A stretch of 64,000 nucleotides of DNA from Pseudomonas sp. Q2-TVG4-2 (lineage in GTDB: Bacteria > Pseudomonadota > Gammaproteobacteria > Pseudomonadales > Pseudomonadaceae): positions 1-64,000 of the forward strand of contig NZ_LGLW01000007.1 in NCBI RefSeq assembly GCF_013620795.1. The letters are read 5' to 3'. Positions 1 through 8,802 of this stretch are shown here, one piece after another. The translations under genes and the position numbers were made by a program. Position 1 is the first letter of the stretch, and the number at the start of each line of letters is the position of its first letter. The notes beneath the pieces were generated by a model. It made no database searches and was not told where the DNA came from. It worked only from the letters and a program-made list of their open reading frames with translations.

Positions 1-544
1 GCCAGGTCGAGGGGTTGTAATCCCAGCCCGGTGGAACTGCGGCCTTCTGCATCATCCCGGACATGCTCATGCCGGGCATCATCGGTACCAGTGTGGAAAA
101 GGCAATCACCAGCCCGCCGACCAGCAGGGCATTACCATAGCTGGCTGGTGACGGGGTCCAGAACAGCAGCGGGGCGAACATCAGCCAGAGCCCCATGCCC
201 GTATTGGCCCACAGCGCCCAGCTGATCCGTTTTAGCGAAAGGACCGAGAGCAGCACGATCAGGGCGCCGCTGATAATGTCATTCCAGGTCATCAGCAGCG
301 CGCGAGTGGCGACTTCGGGTAGATCGCGTTCCGAGGCCAGGCGGGCGAGATCCAGATCAGTGCTGGAAATGTTCGCGTAGCCAAAGATGAAGGGCGAGCT
401 GAGCAGCCAAAAGCCGAGCAAGGCGTTGGCGAAATGGCACCACAGCGTGGCGAGATGGCGGCGTTCCATCATCTCCATATGTTCTTCCATGCCCATGTTC
501 GGGCGCATGGCTGATCGCCGCAAGTATTCCGCTTGATGCTCCAT
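1..544 (-). CDS. SPW-repeat integral membrane protein (3' end outside window)
   Basis: The reading frame starts at the ATG at 544, preceded by a strong GGGGGAG ribosome binding site, and runs off the left edge of the window, so the C-terminus is missing. A Met-rich, charged N-terminus of about 35 residues precedes hydrophobic segments. Two contain the SPW-repeat pattern (LLSSPFIFGY near residue 48 and LMFAPLLFWT further on), each in a predicted membrane hairpin. SPW-repeat proteins are small membrane proteins of unknown function, sometimes fused to a vitamin K epoxide reductase domain; whether that applies here lies beyond the window. The Met/His-rich head could bind metal, but that is speculation. 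Confidence 0.75.
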   Translation of the reverse strand, partial: MEHQAEYLRRSAMRPNMGMEEHMEMMERRHLATLWCHFANALLGFWLLSSPFIFGYANISSTDLDLARLASERDLPEVATRALLMTWNDIISGALIVLLSVLSLKRISWALWANTGMGLWLMFAPLLFWTPSPASYGNALLVGGLVIAFSTLVPMMPGMSMSGMMQKAAVPPGWDYNPSTW

Positions 545-752
545 GAACTCCCCCGCTCGAAGAATGGCAGCATGTCGCGTTCAGGCCGGGGCGGGTATTG
601 CCTCCGGCAACAAACCAGGCTGCTGGTCAGTTGACCGGGGGAGGCGGGGTGAGTTGCAGAAAAATTAGCGCTGGCCGGCGCACCGAAGAAAGATAACGGC
701 CGCAGTCGCCAGCGCTCCTCATCTGCCGGAGGGCTGGCACTTGAGGGGGCTG

Positions 753-1274
753 CTATTCAGAGCAATCCGGCTCGACGGTAAAGGTCTTGGACGAGTCCAC
801 CAAGCCCAGATTCTCCAGCGTACGGCGGCCAACGAGTACCGGATAGTTCATCTTGTCGCGATCGTTGAGTGAGAACTGCTCTTCGTAGATCTTGTTACCC
901 AGGCATACCTTCATCAGCACCACAGGGCGTTCTTCGGCACCGCCTGCACCGCGCACCTTGATGTCCCGCACCACTTCGCGCTCCAGGCGCTTCTCAATAT
1001 TCCTGTCGGTATCGATGTCTTCCATTTCCAGGGTAAAGCGCACCCAATCGTCGCCGTCTTTCTCGAATCGGTCGATGTTTTCGGCATGCATTGAGGAGGT
1101 CAGCGCACCGGTATCGAGCTTGAACTTCACGGCGACTTTCTCAGGAAAGATAAGCCCTTCCTCGACCCAGCCGAACACCTGAGGCGAATCGGCCAAAGCC
1201 GGTGCGCTGCAGACGGCTATCAGCGCCGCCAATCCAAGAGCTTTAATCAGGCTGGGGCTTGTCGAACGGAGCAT
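753..1274 (-). CDS. exported retropepsin-like aspartic protease (RimB/RloA-type, PF05618 family)
   Basis: This 173-residue protein has an N-terminal signal peptide (hydrophobic residues 9-26, cleavage likely after ALA near residue 28). The mature part begins with a short beta-rich stretch and the motif KLDTGALTSSMHA near residue 51. The DTG triad and following Ser/Thr-rich segment are typical of the proteins long annotated as ATP-dependent zinc proteases and now seen as retropepsin-like; RimB, which acts with the RimK ligase, belongs here. The signal peptide points to a periplasmic role, unlike cytoplasmic RimB. The substrate is unknown. It stands alone, with a 283-bp gap before the divergent catalase gene. 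Confidence 0.8.
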   Translation of the reverse strand: MLRSTSPSLIKALGLAALIAVCSAPALADSPQVFGWVEEGLIFPEKVAVKFKLDTGALTSSMHAENIDRFEKDGDDWVRFTLEMEDIDTDRNIEKRLEREVVRDIKVRGAGGAEERPVVLMKVCLGNKIYEEQFSLNDRDKMNYPVLVGRRTLENLGLVDSSKTFTVEPDCSE

Positions 1275-1557
1275 TTTTCACCTCGAGTCAGTAGTGCCAC
1301 GGCAACGATAGAGTCGCTGGGTCTGAATACGTTCAGCAAAAAAGGGGCGCCCGATCGCTGCGCGAGACACCGTGGCGATCCACTCGCTCCATTGAGTTGG
1401 TCAATCATCGTCATTGGAAAAAGCAATCGGACGGCTGCCGCAGCTTGTACTCCACCACTAGGGCCGCCTGCGATGCAGTCAGATACCGAATCGCCGTGCC
1501 CCGTTAACTGATCGAAGGAGGCAGTCACTAGGGAAGTCCAAAATTGAGAGGTGAACC

Positions 1558-2439
1558 ATGTTCGTCCACAACAAACGACTTCAGTACACGGTAAGAGTAG
1601 CGGGCCCCAATCCGGGCCTGGCCAACCTGATGCTTGAGCAATTCGGCGGTCCGCAGGGTGAGCTCGCTGCCGCCATGCGTTATTTCACTCAGGCCGTGTC
1701 CGAGGATGACCCAGGCCGCAAGGACATGCTCATGGACATCGCCACCGAAGAGCTCAGCCACCTCGAGGTGATCGGCTCCATTGTTGGCATGCTTAACAAA
1801 GGCGCCAAAGGCCAGGTGGCCGAGGGCGTCGAAGAGGAAGCGGATCTGTATCGCTCGCTGACGGACGGCGGCAATGATTCGCACGTTACCTCGTTGCTGT
1901 ACGGTGGCGGCACGCCGCTAACCAACTCAGGCGGGGTTCCATGGACGGCCGCCTACATCGATACGATCGGTGAGCCAACGGCGGATCTGCGTTCCAACAT
2001 CGCAGCCGAGGCGCGGGCCAAGATCGTTTACGAGCGATTGATCAACGTGACGGATGATCCGGGCATCAAGGACGCGCTGAAATTCCTCATGACCCGCGAA
2101 ATCGCGCACCAGAAATCGTTCGAAAAGGCGCTACATGCCATCCAGCCCAACTTCCCTCAGGGCAAGCTGCCGGGCGAGCCGCAATTTGCCAACGTCTACT
2201 ACAACCTGTCGCAGGGCGAAGGGGATCTGCGGGGCCCATGGAATCAAGGGCCTGAATGGGAGTTCGTTGAGAGTCCGCAGCCTGCCGTGGACGGTGGCGA
2301 TGGTAAACCTTCCGTCGAGCTGAACAAGGACCAGCAGAAGGTATTGCAGCAGATGGCGGTGCGGACCCAGTCCGACGTCTCCGCCGATCCCATGACAGGA
2401 GCCGATCTGGGCTCTGGCAAGGCCGTAAAGAAGGGCTGA
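1558..2439 (+). CDS. manganese-containing catalase
   Basis: The 293-residue product is a ferritin-like dimanganese catalase, which breaks hydrogen peroxide into water and oxygen without heme. The four-helix metal site is visible: an early Glu in the MLEQFGGPQGE segment near residue 30, the TEELSHLEV segment near 64, and a later EIAHQ segment near 180 that supplies Glu and His ligands. The start is set by GAGAGGTGAACC directly before the ATG. The C-terminal tail beyond residue about 230 is hydrophilic and variable, as is usual for KatN-type proteins. It is monocistronic. Such catalases are often stress-induced, but no clear promoter was identified here. Confidence 0.93.
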   Translation: MFVHNKRLQYTVRVAGPNPGLANLMLEQFGGPQGELAAAMRYFTQAVSEDDPGRKDMLMDIATEELSHLEVIGSIVGMLNKGAKGQVAEGVEEEADLYRSLTDGGNDSHVTSLLYGGGTPLTNSGGVPWTAAYIDTIGEPTADLRSNIAAEARAKIVYERLINVTDDPGIKDALKFLMTREIAHQKSFEKALHAIQPNFPQGKLPGEPQFANVYYNLSQGEGDLRGPWNQGPEWEFVESPQPAVDGGDGKPSVELNKDQQKVLQQMAVRTQSDVSADPMTGADLGSGKAVKKG

Positions 2440-2517
2440 GCCTGATGGGCGAAACGCAGTCCCGGTGCGTCTGAATTCAGGCGCATAGGTGCTGCGTTTC
2501 GTTTTCGACGGGCGTAT

Positions 2518-4788
2518 CTAGCGCCGGCCGAGCAGCGGCACCACGACCCCCGAGCCCGGACGGCCAAGTGCGTCGCCGATGGCTACGCTTAGCGAGTGTT
2601 GCGTAAACGGCTTGGCCAGCGTGTGCAGCGGGCGAGCCTCCTCGGTCAATTCCGCATAACCGCTGACCAACAGAACCGGCAGATCGGGCTTTTCAGCGTT
2701 GACGATCTCCGCCAGCTGGGTTCCGGTCATGCCTGGCATCATCTGATCGGTGATCAGGATATCGAAAGCGCTTTGACGGAGGATGCTGAGAGCGGCCTCG
2801 CCACCGTCGGCAGAGGTGACTCGATGACCCAGGTCCTCGAGAAGCTCGGCCGTATTGGTCAGCACCAGTGGATCATCGTCCACCACGAGAATCGACAAAG
2901 CGGGTATGGATGTTCCGATGGGCTCGTTCGCGATCTCTGGTTCCGGCGCGGCCACCGGAGCAGGGATGCCCAGCGGTAGCCACAGCTCGACTGTCGTTCC
3001 CTTGCCCGCGCTGCTTTCGATCACCAATCGCCCCCCTGACTGTTCAGCGAGGCCGTGCGCCATCGAAAGGCCAAGGCCGGTGCCCTTGCCCGGTCCCTTG
3101 GTGGTGAAGAAGGGTTCGGTTGCTCGGGCGAGTGTCTCCGGGCTCATGCCCGTGCCGTCGTCGCACACGATCAAAGCGACAAACTCCTGCGTCGGCTGTT
3201 CCGCTGATGATCTGAGGGTGCGCAGCTGGCCTTCGATGCGGATCGTGCCGCCCGCCGGCATCGCGTCTCGTGCGTTGACCACCAGATTGATCAGCACCAT
3301 TTCGAGCTGATTTGCGTCGACGTACGCAGGCGGCAGGCTAAGCGGGAATCTCGTTTCGATGTTGATGTTGATTTCGACCGAACGTTGCAGCAGCTCCCGC
3401 ATGTTCAGCACTACGTCCGGTAGCACGACGGAGCTCGGTTTCAACTCCTGTTTGCGGGCAAAGGCCAGCATGCGCTGGACCAGACCTGAGCCGCGTTGCG
3501 TCGCCTGCAGCGCGTTCTCGATCAGGCTTGCGACACGAGCCGTGTCGTTTGGCAGCCGCTTGCGGAGCAGTTCGAGATTTCCACCGACCACCGCCAGCAG
3601 GTTGTTGAAGTCATGAGCGATGCCGCCGGTAAGCTTGCCGATCGCCTCCATCTTCTGCGCCTGGCGGAGCGCGGCTTCGGCGTTCCGGCGCTCGGTGATA
3701 TTCACCAGACCGCCGATGATGAGCGCGCCGCGAGTGGTCTGCTCGAGACGGGTGGAGGCCAGCACATCAATGAATGCGCCAGCCCTGGCTACCAGGCGGT
3801 ATTCGGCGTTGAGGCACTCCCCGGTTTCGAGCAACACCGGCCAGTCCTTGTCGAGCATCTGGCGCGCGGAGCGTTCGGTCATGAAGCTGATCAATGACCG
3901 ACCGATCACGTCCTCTCGGCGATAGCCCATCAGCACGAGCCAGGCATCGCTGACCGACTCAAGCCGGCCTTCTTCGTCCAGCGAATGCAGAGGCAGCGGC
4001 GTCTTGCTATAGAGCTCGCGGAACCGCTCTTCGCTCTGGCGCAATGCTGCCGCTTCTCGCTCGCTGATGATCGCCATGCGCCTGTCGTGCATCGAGGCAG
4101 CAAGGCCGAAGAACAACACGATGAAGGTCGAGCCAGCGACCGATAACGCCAACGTCAGCAGGTCCAGACCGCTTCCGGACGGTGCGGGCATCGCATCGTC
4201 CAGCGGGGTGAAGCGCGCGCCTGCCATGGCTGTGTAGTGCATGCCTGCCACGGCAAACCCCATCGCGACGGCGGAGATGGCCTGCAGCGATAATCGCCGG
4301 CCCCGGGCGGAGAGCCAGAGCGCTACAGTTGCCGCCCCGATGGCAATAAGGATCGAAATGACAACCCACTGCGGGTCATAGGACAGTTCGGCATGCATCG
4401 TCATGGCGGCCATGCCCATGTAATGCATCGCACCAATCCCGAGGCCCATGAACAAACCGCCAATACCGAGCGTCTTTCGGCCCAGGCCGCTAATGCCAAC
4501 CGCAAAAAAGCTGATCGCCGTCACCGCAATCGGCACGACTAGCGACCAGAGGGTGAGGCTCAGATCGTATTGGATCTCCATGCCGGGCATGCCGAACGCG
4601 AGCATGCCAACGAAATGCATCGACCAGATGCTGCCGCCCATGCATACCGCTGCCGCGCAAAGCCAGACGTGCCGCATCCAACCCACGGAAGCGCGCGAAC
4701 GGCTGGCCAGATCGAGCGCCGTGAAAGAGCCAGCAATGGCGATCAGGATAGACAGGCTCACCAGTGCTGTGTTGTAGGTGGTAGGCAT
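2518..4788 (-). CDS. MHYT-PAS hybrid sensor histidine kinase/response regulator
   Basis: This 756-residue membrane protein begins with about seven hydrophobic helices (residues 1-230) holding three MHYT-type motifs: MHFVGM near 57, MHYMGM near 121 and MHYTAM near 183. MHYT domains are proposed to bind copper and sense a gas such as O2, CO or NO. A PAS domain (about 250-365), a HisKA domain with the phospho-acceptor in GGIAHDFNN (near 390), and an HATPase domain with DDGTGMS and GTGLGLSM boxes follow. A C-terminal receiver domain has DDD and the acceptor Asp in LITDQMMPG. There is no DNA-binding output, so it must signal through a partner or its own receiver. No cognate regulator is adjacent. 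Confidence 0.9.
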   Translation of the reverse strand: MPTTYNTALVSLSILIAIAGSFTALDLASRSRASVGWMRHVWLCAAAVCMGGSIWSMHFVGMLAFGMPGMEIQYDLSLTLWSLVVPIAVTAISFFAVGISGLGRKTLGIGGLFMGLGIGAMHYMGMAAMTMHAELSYDPQWVVISILIAIGAATVALWLSARGRRLSLQAISAVAMGFAVAGMHYTAMAGARFTPLDDAMPAPSGSGLDLLTLALSVAGSTFIVLFFGLAASMHDRRMAIISEREAAALRQSEERFRELYSKTPLPLHSLDEEGRLESVSDAWLVLMGYRREDVIGRSLISFMTERSARQMLDKDWPVLLETGECLNAEYRLVARAGAFIDVLASTRLEQTTRGALIIGGLVNITERRNAEAALRQAQKMEAIGKLTGGIAHDFNNLLAVVGGNLELLRKRLPNDTARVASLIENALQATQRGSGLVQRMLAFARKQELKPSSVVLPDVVLNMRELLQRSVEININIETRFPLSLPPAYVDANQLEMVLINLVVNARDAMPAGGTIRIEGQLRTLRSSAEQPTQEFVALIVCDDGTGMSPETLARATEPFFTTKGPGKGTGLGLSMAHGLAEQSGGRLVIESSAGKGTTVELWLPLGIPAPVAAPEPEIANEPIGTSIPALSILVVDDDPLVLTNTAELLEDLGHRVTSADGGEAALSILRQSAFDILITDQMMPGMTGTQLAEIVNAEKPDLPVLLVSGYAELTEEARPLHTLAKPFTQHSLSVAIGDALGRPGSGVVVPLLGRR

Positions 4789-5109
4789 CGAAGGATCCGC
4801 TCAGATATTCGGGACTATCGCTTTCATCTATTACGGCAGACACCTTCAGGTCCTGCCAGTTACAAATGCTATAGCGCTCGCCTCCGCATTGGCTGTTGGT
4901 TTGCGGAACAATTCAACCGGGCCGGCGCCAAGCCGTTTGCGCGCCTCGATAAAACGCCACTTCTTAGCCTGAAACTGGTCCGAGGCCAGCCCCAGGGCGA
5001 AGATGTTCAGACGCCTTGCGGCTTGTGGACAGGGCAGGCGCAAAGCACTTGGTGCGAAACCTGCGAACCCGATGCGATGGTCAATCCCCTGGCCTCGAAG
5101 AGGAGATGT
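4789..5109. other. 321-bp gap between hipB and the MHYT kinase
   Basis: No gene here can be supported. One open frame on the minus strand (4846-5043, 65 codons) shows a protein-like stretch after residue 15 but matches no family I recognise and has no clear ribosome binding site; it might be a gene remnant. The right half, next to hipB, is GC-rich with no obvious terminator. Confidence 0.4.
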
Positions 5110-5496
5110 TTACTCGGCCACAGGCTGGAAAGGCGACGTTTGGAGCGCAGCCTTCTGGCGTTTCGGGCTGGCTCCCCGTTTACGCGCTGGCTCCTCCTCA
5201 TTTTGGCGGATTGGCGTGGTGGGTTGATGGCGCAACGCGCCGAGCGTTATCGCTAAACCGAATGGTTTGAGAATGCCGTTGAGGGTGTTGATCGTTGGGT
5301 TGCCTCTGTCGTTCTCAAGTGTGGACAGGGTCTTCGTCGTTAGTTTGCACATCCTGGCGAACGAGTCCTGATCTAGCCCGGTGATCTCGAGGCGCAGACG
5401 GCGAATCGATTTTCCGAGGCTTTCTTCACCCGATGCGCTCTTGAACTGGATGTCTTCGATGAGTTGCTGGCGATCCATGGGCGTGAGGTTTTTCAT
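5110..5496 (-). CDS. hipB: HipB-like antitoxin, XRE/Cro helix-turn-helix protein
   Basis: The ATG at 5496 overlaps the hipA stop codon in an ATGA arrangement, so the two genes should be translationally coupled. The frame is open further upstream, but that part lies inside hipA and reads as nonsense. The 128-residue product has an XRE-type helix-turn-helix at about residues 35-80 (sequence around DQDSFARMCKLTTKTLSTLE, then NPTINTLNGILKPFG). A basic, disordered tail rich in Arg, Lys, Gln and Pro follows from about residue 92. HipB proteins bind operators in their own promoter and neutralise the HipA kinase. The unusual feature is its position downstream of the toxin. Confidence 0.85.
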   Translation of the reverse strand: MKNLTPMDRQQLIEDIQFKSASGEESLGKSIRRLRLEITGLDQDSFARMCKLTTKTLSTLENDRGNPTINTLNGILKPFGLAITLGALRHQPTTPIRQNEEEPARKRGASPKRQKAALQTSPFQPVAE

Positions 5497-6812
5497 AGCA
5501 AGCCCCACTCCTTCAGGCGGGCATCTAGATTGTTGAGGGGGATCGATTGCGCGAGCCGTATGTCTTCCGGCATGTCTTTCAAAAGCCCAGGAAGGGCTCT
5601 GAATTCCTCGGCTGCCGCCCGTAGCCGGGCAAACAGATGGGCGGGGTCGACGTGCTCCCGAAATAGCGCGCACACCGCAGACCAATCCGGCGCGCCAAGT
5701 CGCTCGTTCTCCCATTTCGTGACGCGCGTGACGCCCTCGGGGTCCAGCACCATGGGGGCCAGGTCGTAGATCGGGGCGAGCTGGAAACGTCCATCATGCC
5801 GGAAAATCGAAGTGTTGCGACCATGGTTGTCGGAGTTGCCGACGATGCGGTTGAGCAAGTCGCGACGTATGTATTCGAACACCAGCCCTGCGATCTCGTC
5901 GGCCTGGTCGTTGGCGAGCCAAAGCTCGATCAGTCGATGCGCAACCTCCTCATGACGCATGTTCGATCCCGGCTCCGTGTTGCCGCAGATTGAGTAGATC
6001 GACTCCATCGGGATGCGCTCGACATTTCCGTCCGGCAACAATCGACGATCGAAGCGTGGCATCCAGAGGCTTGGTTTTTGCGCTTCCTCAAGAGCCAGCC
6101 CCTCCGTAGGAATGGTGTCCAGCCCTAGCGCGGCAATCGCACGGTAGTAGTGGTACTCGGCTCGCAGGATGTTCTTGTCTCGCTCGGTTGCCTTGTTTCG
6201 AGCGAACTTCACGAGCCAATGCCGGCGCACCTGGTGGTCAGGCAGGACCGCATCGGCATGGAAACCGCCATGAAGATCCTCAGTCATCAGCAGCTTGGGG
6301 GCTTCCCCTTGAGCACCCGTTGCGCCGCCGATGGCTGCGCCGAGTTCATAGGCGTACTCAAGGAAGTCGTTCGTTCGCTCGATGATTTCCCGGCGCGGGA
6401 AGGCGACAGTCCGGCTGGTGTCGGTCAGCTCGAAGGACTCTTTCACGCGCATATGGCCAATGGGCGCCGGCGTACAACGCTTCAGCAGAAAGAGATCCAG
6501 GTCCATGTCCTTGGGCTTTTCACCTGCAGACCGCTTTTCCAGCGACTTTCGCGCAGCGCCAGCGGGAATGATGTCGTAGATGAATGCGGGAAAGCCCCTG
6601 GTGCGGGTCCCCGTCCAGTTAATGGGCAAATTGACGCTGACCGCAGGATCGAGGGGCGAGTCGATACAATCCAGGAAATGGATCAGGTAGTTCGGCATAT
6701 AGGCGGTCGAGCAGATGCCGTTCCTGACGTCTGCGGGATCATCCACAGTCAGCTGCAGGGCGTCGTACCACTGACCGTTAATGAAAGTTTGGATGGTCAG
6801 TTGTTCGGGCAT
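5493..6812 (-). CDS. hipA: HipA-like serine/threonine kinase toxin
   Basis: The 439-residue product matches the usual HipA length. The N-terminal domain spans about residues 1-110, followed by the kinase fold. Kinase landmarks are Lys202 in WLVKF (ATP contact), Asp328 in GNSDNHGRN (catalytic base with metal-binding Asn333) and Asp350 in PIYDLAP (magnesium ligand). The regulatory loop, which carries Ser150 in E. coli HipA, is GGATGAQGEAPK (162-173) and has no serine. HipA of E. coli phosphorylates glutamyl-tRNA synthetase; the target here is not predictable. The Shine-Dalgarno before the ATG is weak. It is the first gene of the two-gene operon. Confidence 0.9.
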   Translation of the reverse strand: MPEQLTIQTFINGQWYDALQLTVDDPADVRNGICSTAYMPNYLIHFLDCIDSPLDPAVSVNLPINWTGTRTRGFPAFIYDIIPAGAARKSLEKRSAGEKPKDMDLDLFLLKRCTPAPIGHMRVKESFELTDTSRTVAFPRREIIERTNDFLEYAYELGAAIGGATGAQGEAPKLLMTEDLHGGFHADAVLPDHQVRRHWLVKFARNKATERDKNILRAEYHYYRAIAALGLDTIPTEGLALEEAQKPSLWMPRFDRRLLPDGNVERIPMESIYSICGNTEPGSNMRHEEVAHRLIELWLANDQADEIAGLVFEYIRRDLLNRIVGNSDNHGRNTSIFRHDGRFQLAPIYDLAPMVLDPEGVTRVTKWENERLGAPDWSAVCALFREHVDPAHLFARLRAAAEEFRALPGLLKDMPEDIRLAQSIPLNNLDARLKEWGLL

Positions 6813-6842
6813 GGAGTGGTAACCGGAAACATAATTCCTGAA

Positions 6843-6871
6843 ATGCTAGCCAAGTAGCTTGTTTCAAGCAA
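6843..6871 (-). promoter_or_regulatory. predicted hipAB promoter with embedded palindromic operator
   Basis: Reading the minus strand, TTGCTT (6871-6866) and TAGCAT (6848-6843) are separated by 17 bp, a plausible sigma-70 promoter about 30 bp upstream of hipA. The palindrome GCTTGTTTCAAGC (6857-6869) sits across the -35 box and spacer, and a second, CAAGTAGCTTG (6851-6861), overlaps it. Such CAAG/CTTG half-sites are suitable for autorepression by HipB. The surrounding 6840-6925 stretch is clearly more AT-rich than the rest of the window. Confidence 0.5.
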
Positions 6872-7187
6872 TATATTTCTTGGTTCGTTGAATTTCAGAG
6901 AGTAACTAGAGTTTTAATTCCAATTGCAGGCTGAGTCAGATCTTCTTGATCAACGTGGGGCTAGGCGCTGCGTAGCGCCCATGCAAACGCCGCCCAATCA
7001 TTCATGAATGCCCGGCGCTTCTTCGGCAGATCGGAGTCATGCCTCCCTCCAAAACCCTGCCCCCACCTCCTGATCCACACTTCGGGGTGGGTCAGGGTAA
7101 AGCCGGCGGAAGAAGTGTGGGGTTTCAGAGAGGCCAGCCCGCATGAATGCTGGGTTTCAGCAATGTTTTTGGGCTTTCCACGGGCAT
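6872..7187. other. gap between hipAB and ppa
   Basis: About 0.3 kb without a supportable gene. The part next to hipA is AT-rich and probably belongs to its promoter region; the rest holds no recognisable gene, RNA or repeat. Confidence 0.4.
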
Positions 7188-7214
7188 AAAAAAAGCCGGC
7201 TTGTGGCCGGCTTT
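7188..7214 (-). terminator. rho-independent terminator of ppa
   Basis: On the minus strand a 9-bp stem AAAGCCGGC/GCCGGCTTT with a 5-base loop is followed by a run of T. It begins 18 bp after the ppa stop codon. Confidence 0.9.
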
Positions 7215-7231
7215 CCGTTAGCGGTTTTGGC

Positions 7232-7759
7232 TTACTTCTGATAAGCCGCCACAGCCTTGGTGATTTCTGCGCGGGCGGCTTCGGCGTCGCCCCAGCCTTC
7301 TACCTTGACCCACTTGCCCTTCTCCAGATCCTTATAGTTCTCGAAGAAGTGCTTGATCTGCTCGAGCAGCAGCGGGGGCAGGTCGGTGTATTCCTTCACG
7401 TCCACGTACAGCTGGCTCAGCTTGTCGTGCGGGACGGCGATCAGCTTTGCATCGCCGCCGGCTTCGTCGGTCATGTGCAGCACGCCGACGGGACGGGCGC
7501 GGATGACCGAGCCTGGGGCAACCGGGTAGGGGGTGACGACCAATACGTCGAGCGGGTCGCCATCGTCAGCCAGGGTGTGCGGGATGAAGCCGTAGTTCGC
7601 CGGGTAGAACATCGGTGTGGCCATGAAGCGGTCGACGAACAGGCAGTCGGTGTCGTGGTCGATTTCGTACTTGATCGGCGCATGGTTGGCCGGAATTTCG
7701 ATGGCGACGTAGATATCGTTTGGCAGGTCTTTGCCGGCCGGGACTTTGCTGTAGCTCAT
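7232..7759 (-). CDS. ppa: inorganic pyrophosphatase
   Basis: This is the soluble family I pyrophosphatase that hydrolyses pyrophosphate to phosphate and drives biosynthesis forward. The 175-residue product begins [13 protein letters not shown], as in other Pseudomonas Ppa. The start at 7759 is preferred over the ATG two codons upstream because GGAG lies 8 bases from it and only 2 from the upstream one. Family signatures are present: YEID near residue 30, DGDPLDVLV near 66 with metal-binding Asp residues, and [20 protein letters not shown] near the C-terminus. It is monocistronic with its own terminator. Confidence 0.97.
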   Translation of the reverse strand: MSYSKVPAGKDLPNDIYVAIEIPANHAPIKYEIDHDTDCLFVDRFMATPMFYPANYGFIPHTLADDGDPLDVLVVTPYPVAPGSVIRARPVGVLHMTDEAGGDAKLIAVPHDKLSQLYVDVKEYTDLPPLLLEQIKHFFENYKDLEKGKWVKVEGWGDAEAARAEITKAVAAYQK

Positions 7760-7898
7760 GGACATTGCTCCGTGGTCGGCCGAAGCGGCCTGGGGCGAAA
7801 AAAGTGGGCGCGATTATAGGCGCAGTATCGGGCGTTTTGCCATGCCAGCGGTGGCGAAGCTCACTGGCCTGGCGATGCGCGCATTCGACGGCCTGGAG

Positions 7899-8711
7899 TC
7901 AGTGAGGTTCCGCGTACTGCGGATGGCTGTGCTGCAGTTGCTGCAGGCGCGTCAGCGGATCCTGGTGATAGAAGGCGGCGAGCTGCTGATAGACCTCGGG
8001 ATAGGTCGCATGCAGCAGGTCCGGCGCGGCGAAGAAGTACTCGCTGGTGACGGCAAAGAACTCAGCTGGATTCTCTGCCGCATAGGGATCAATCGGTGTT
8101 TCGGCATCCGGATCGGAGTCCAGGGTGGTATTCAGCGAGTCATAGGCGCTTTGCATCGCGCTCGCCCAACTGTCGATGCGCATGTTCCGGTGCAGCGGTG
8201 GCAGGCCGTTGGCGTCGCCGTTGAGCATGTCCAGCTTGTGCGCCAGTTCGTGAATCACCAGGTTGTAACCTTCCCAGCCGCCGCTCTCCTGCACGCCTGG
8301 CCAGGCCAGGATCACCGGACCCTGCAGCCAGGCCTCACCGCTGTGCTCGCCGTCCCACTCGTGCACGACGCCAGCTGAATCACGGTGCTTCTGCGGGCTG
8401 TGGAAGTCGCCGGGATAGATGACGATTTCATGGAAGCCCTGATACCAGTCCAGGTCGGCCAGGTGGAGCAAGGGCAGCTGCGCCTGGGCAGCCAGACGCA
8501 GCCGGTCTGCCGGTTCCAGTTCGGTGCCGGGCAGGGCTGTGATTCGCTTGGCATGCAAGAACAGGATGCTGCGCTGGCGAAGCCGCTCGGTTTCCTCGAC
8601 GCTCAGGCCGTCGAGAATCGGCAAGCTATCCAGCACGCGTTGCCAGAGTGCCGGCTCGATGGCGAAACGGCTGAGGATGCGCTTGCGGCGCCAGTCGCGA
8701 AATGACCACAT
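7899..8711 (-). CDS. mtfA: zinc-dependent peptidase of the MtfA family
   Basis: The 270-residue product belongs to the MtfA (Mlc titration factor A) family of cytosolic zinc aminopeptidases. The zinc motif HELAH is at residues 154-158, with a probable third ligand Glu in the EFFAVTSEYFF stretch near 215-225. The N-terminal MWSFRDWRRKRIL segment is also typical. In E. coli MtfA binds the glucose repressor Mlc; whether a similar partner exists here is unknown, so the role should be taken as a soluble metallopeptidase. It lies between ppa and the ethanolamine genes and is probably transcribed alone. Confidence 0.88.
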   Translation of the reverse strand: MWSFRDWRRKRILSRFAIEPALWQRVLDSLPILDGLSVEETERLRQRSILFLHAKRITALPGTELEPADRLRLAAQAQLPLLHLADLDWYQGFHEIVIYPGDFHSPQKHRDSAGVVHEWDGEHSGEAWLQGPVILAWPGVQESGGWEGYNLVIHELAHKLDMLNGDANGLPPLHRNMRIDSWASAMQSAYDSLNTTLDSDPDAETPIDPYAAENPAEFFAVTSEYFFAAPDLLHATYPEVYQQLAAFYHQDPLTRLQQLQHSHPQYAEPH

Positions 8712-8802
8712 GAGGGAGCTTCCAGCCTGGGGGCGACAACCTTAAGCGGGGTGGTAGTTGTCGGCAAGCGGGGGGCGTGATGGAGCAAGGCGCCGGCCGT
8801 GA

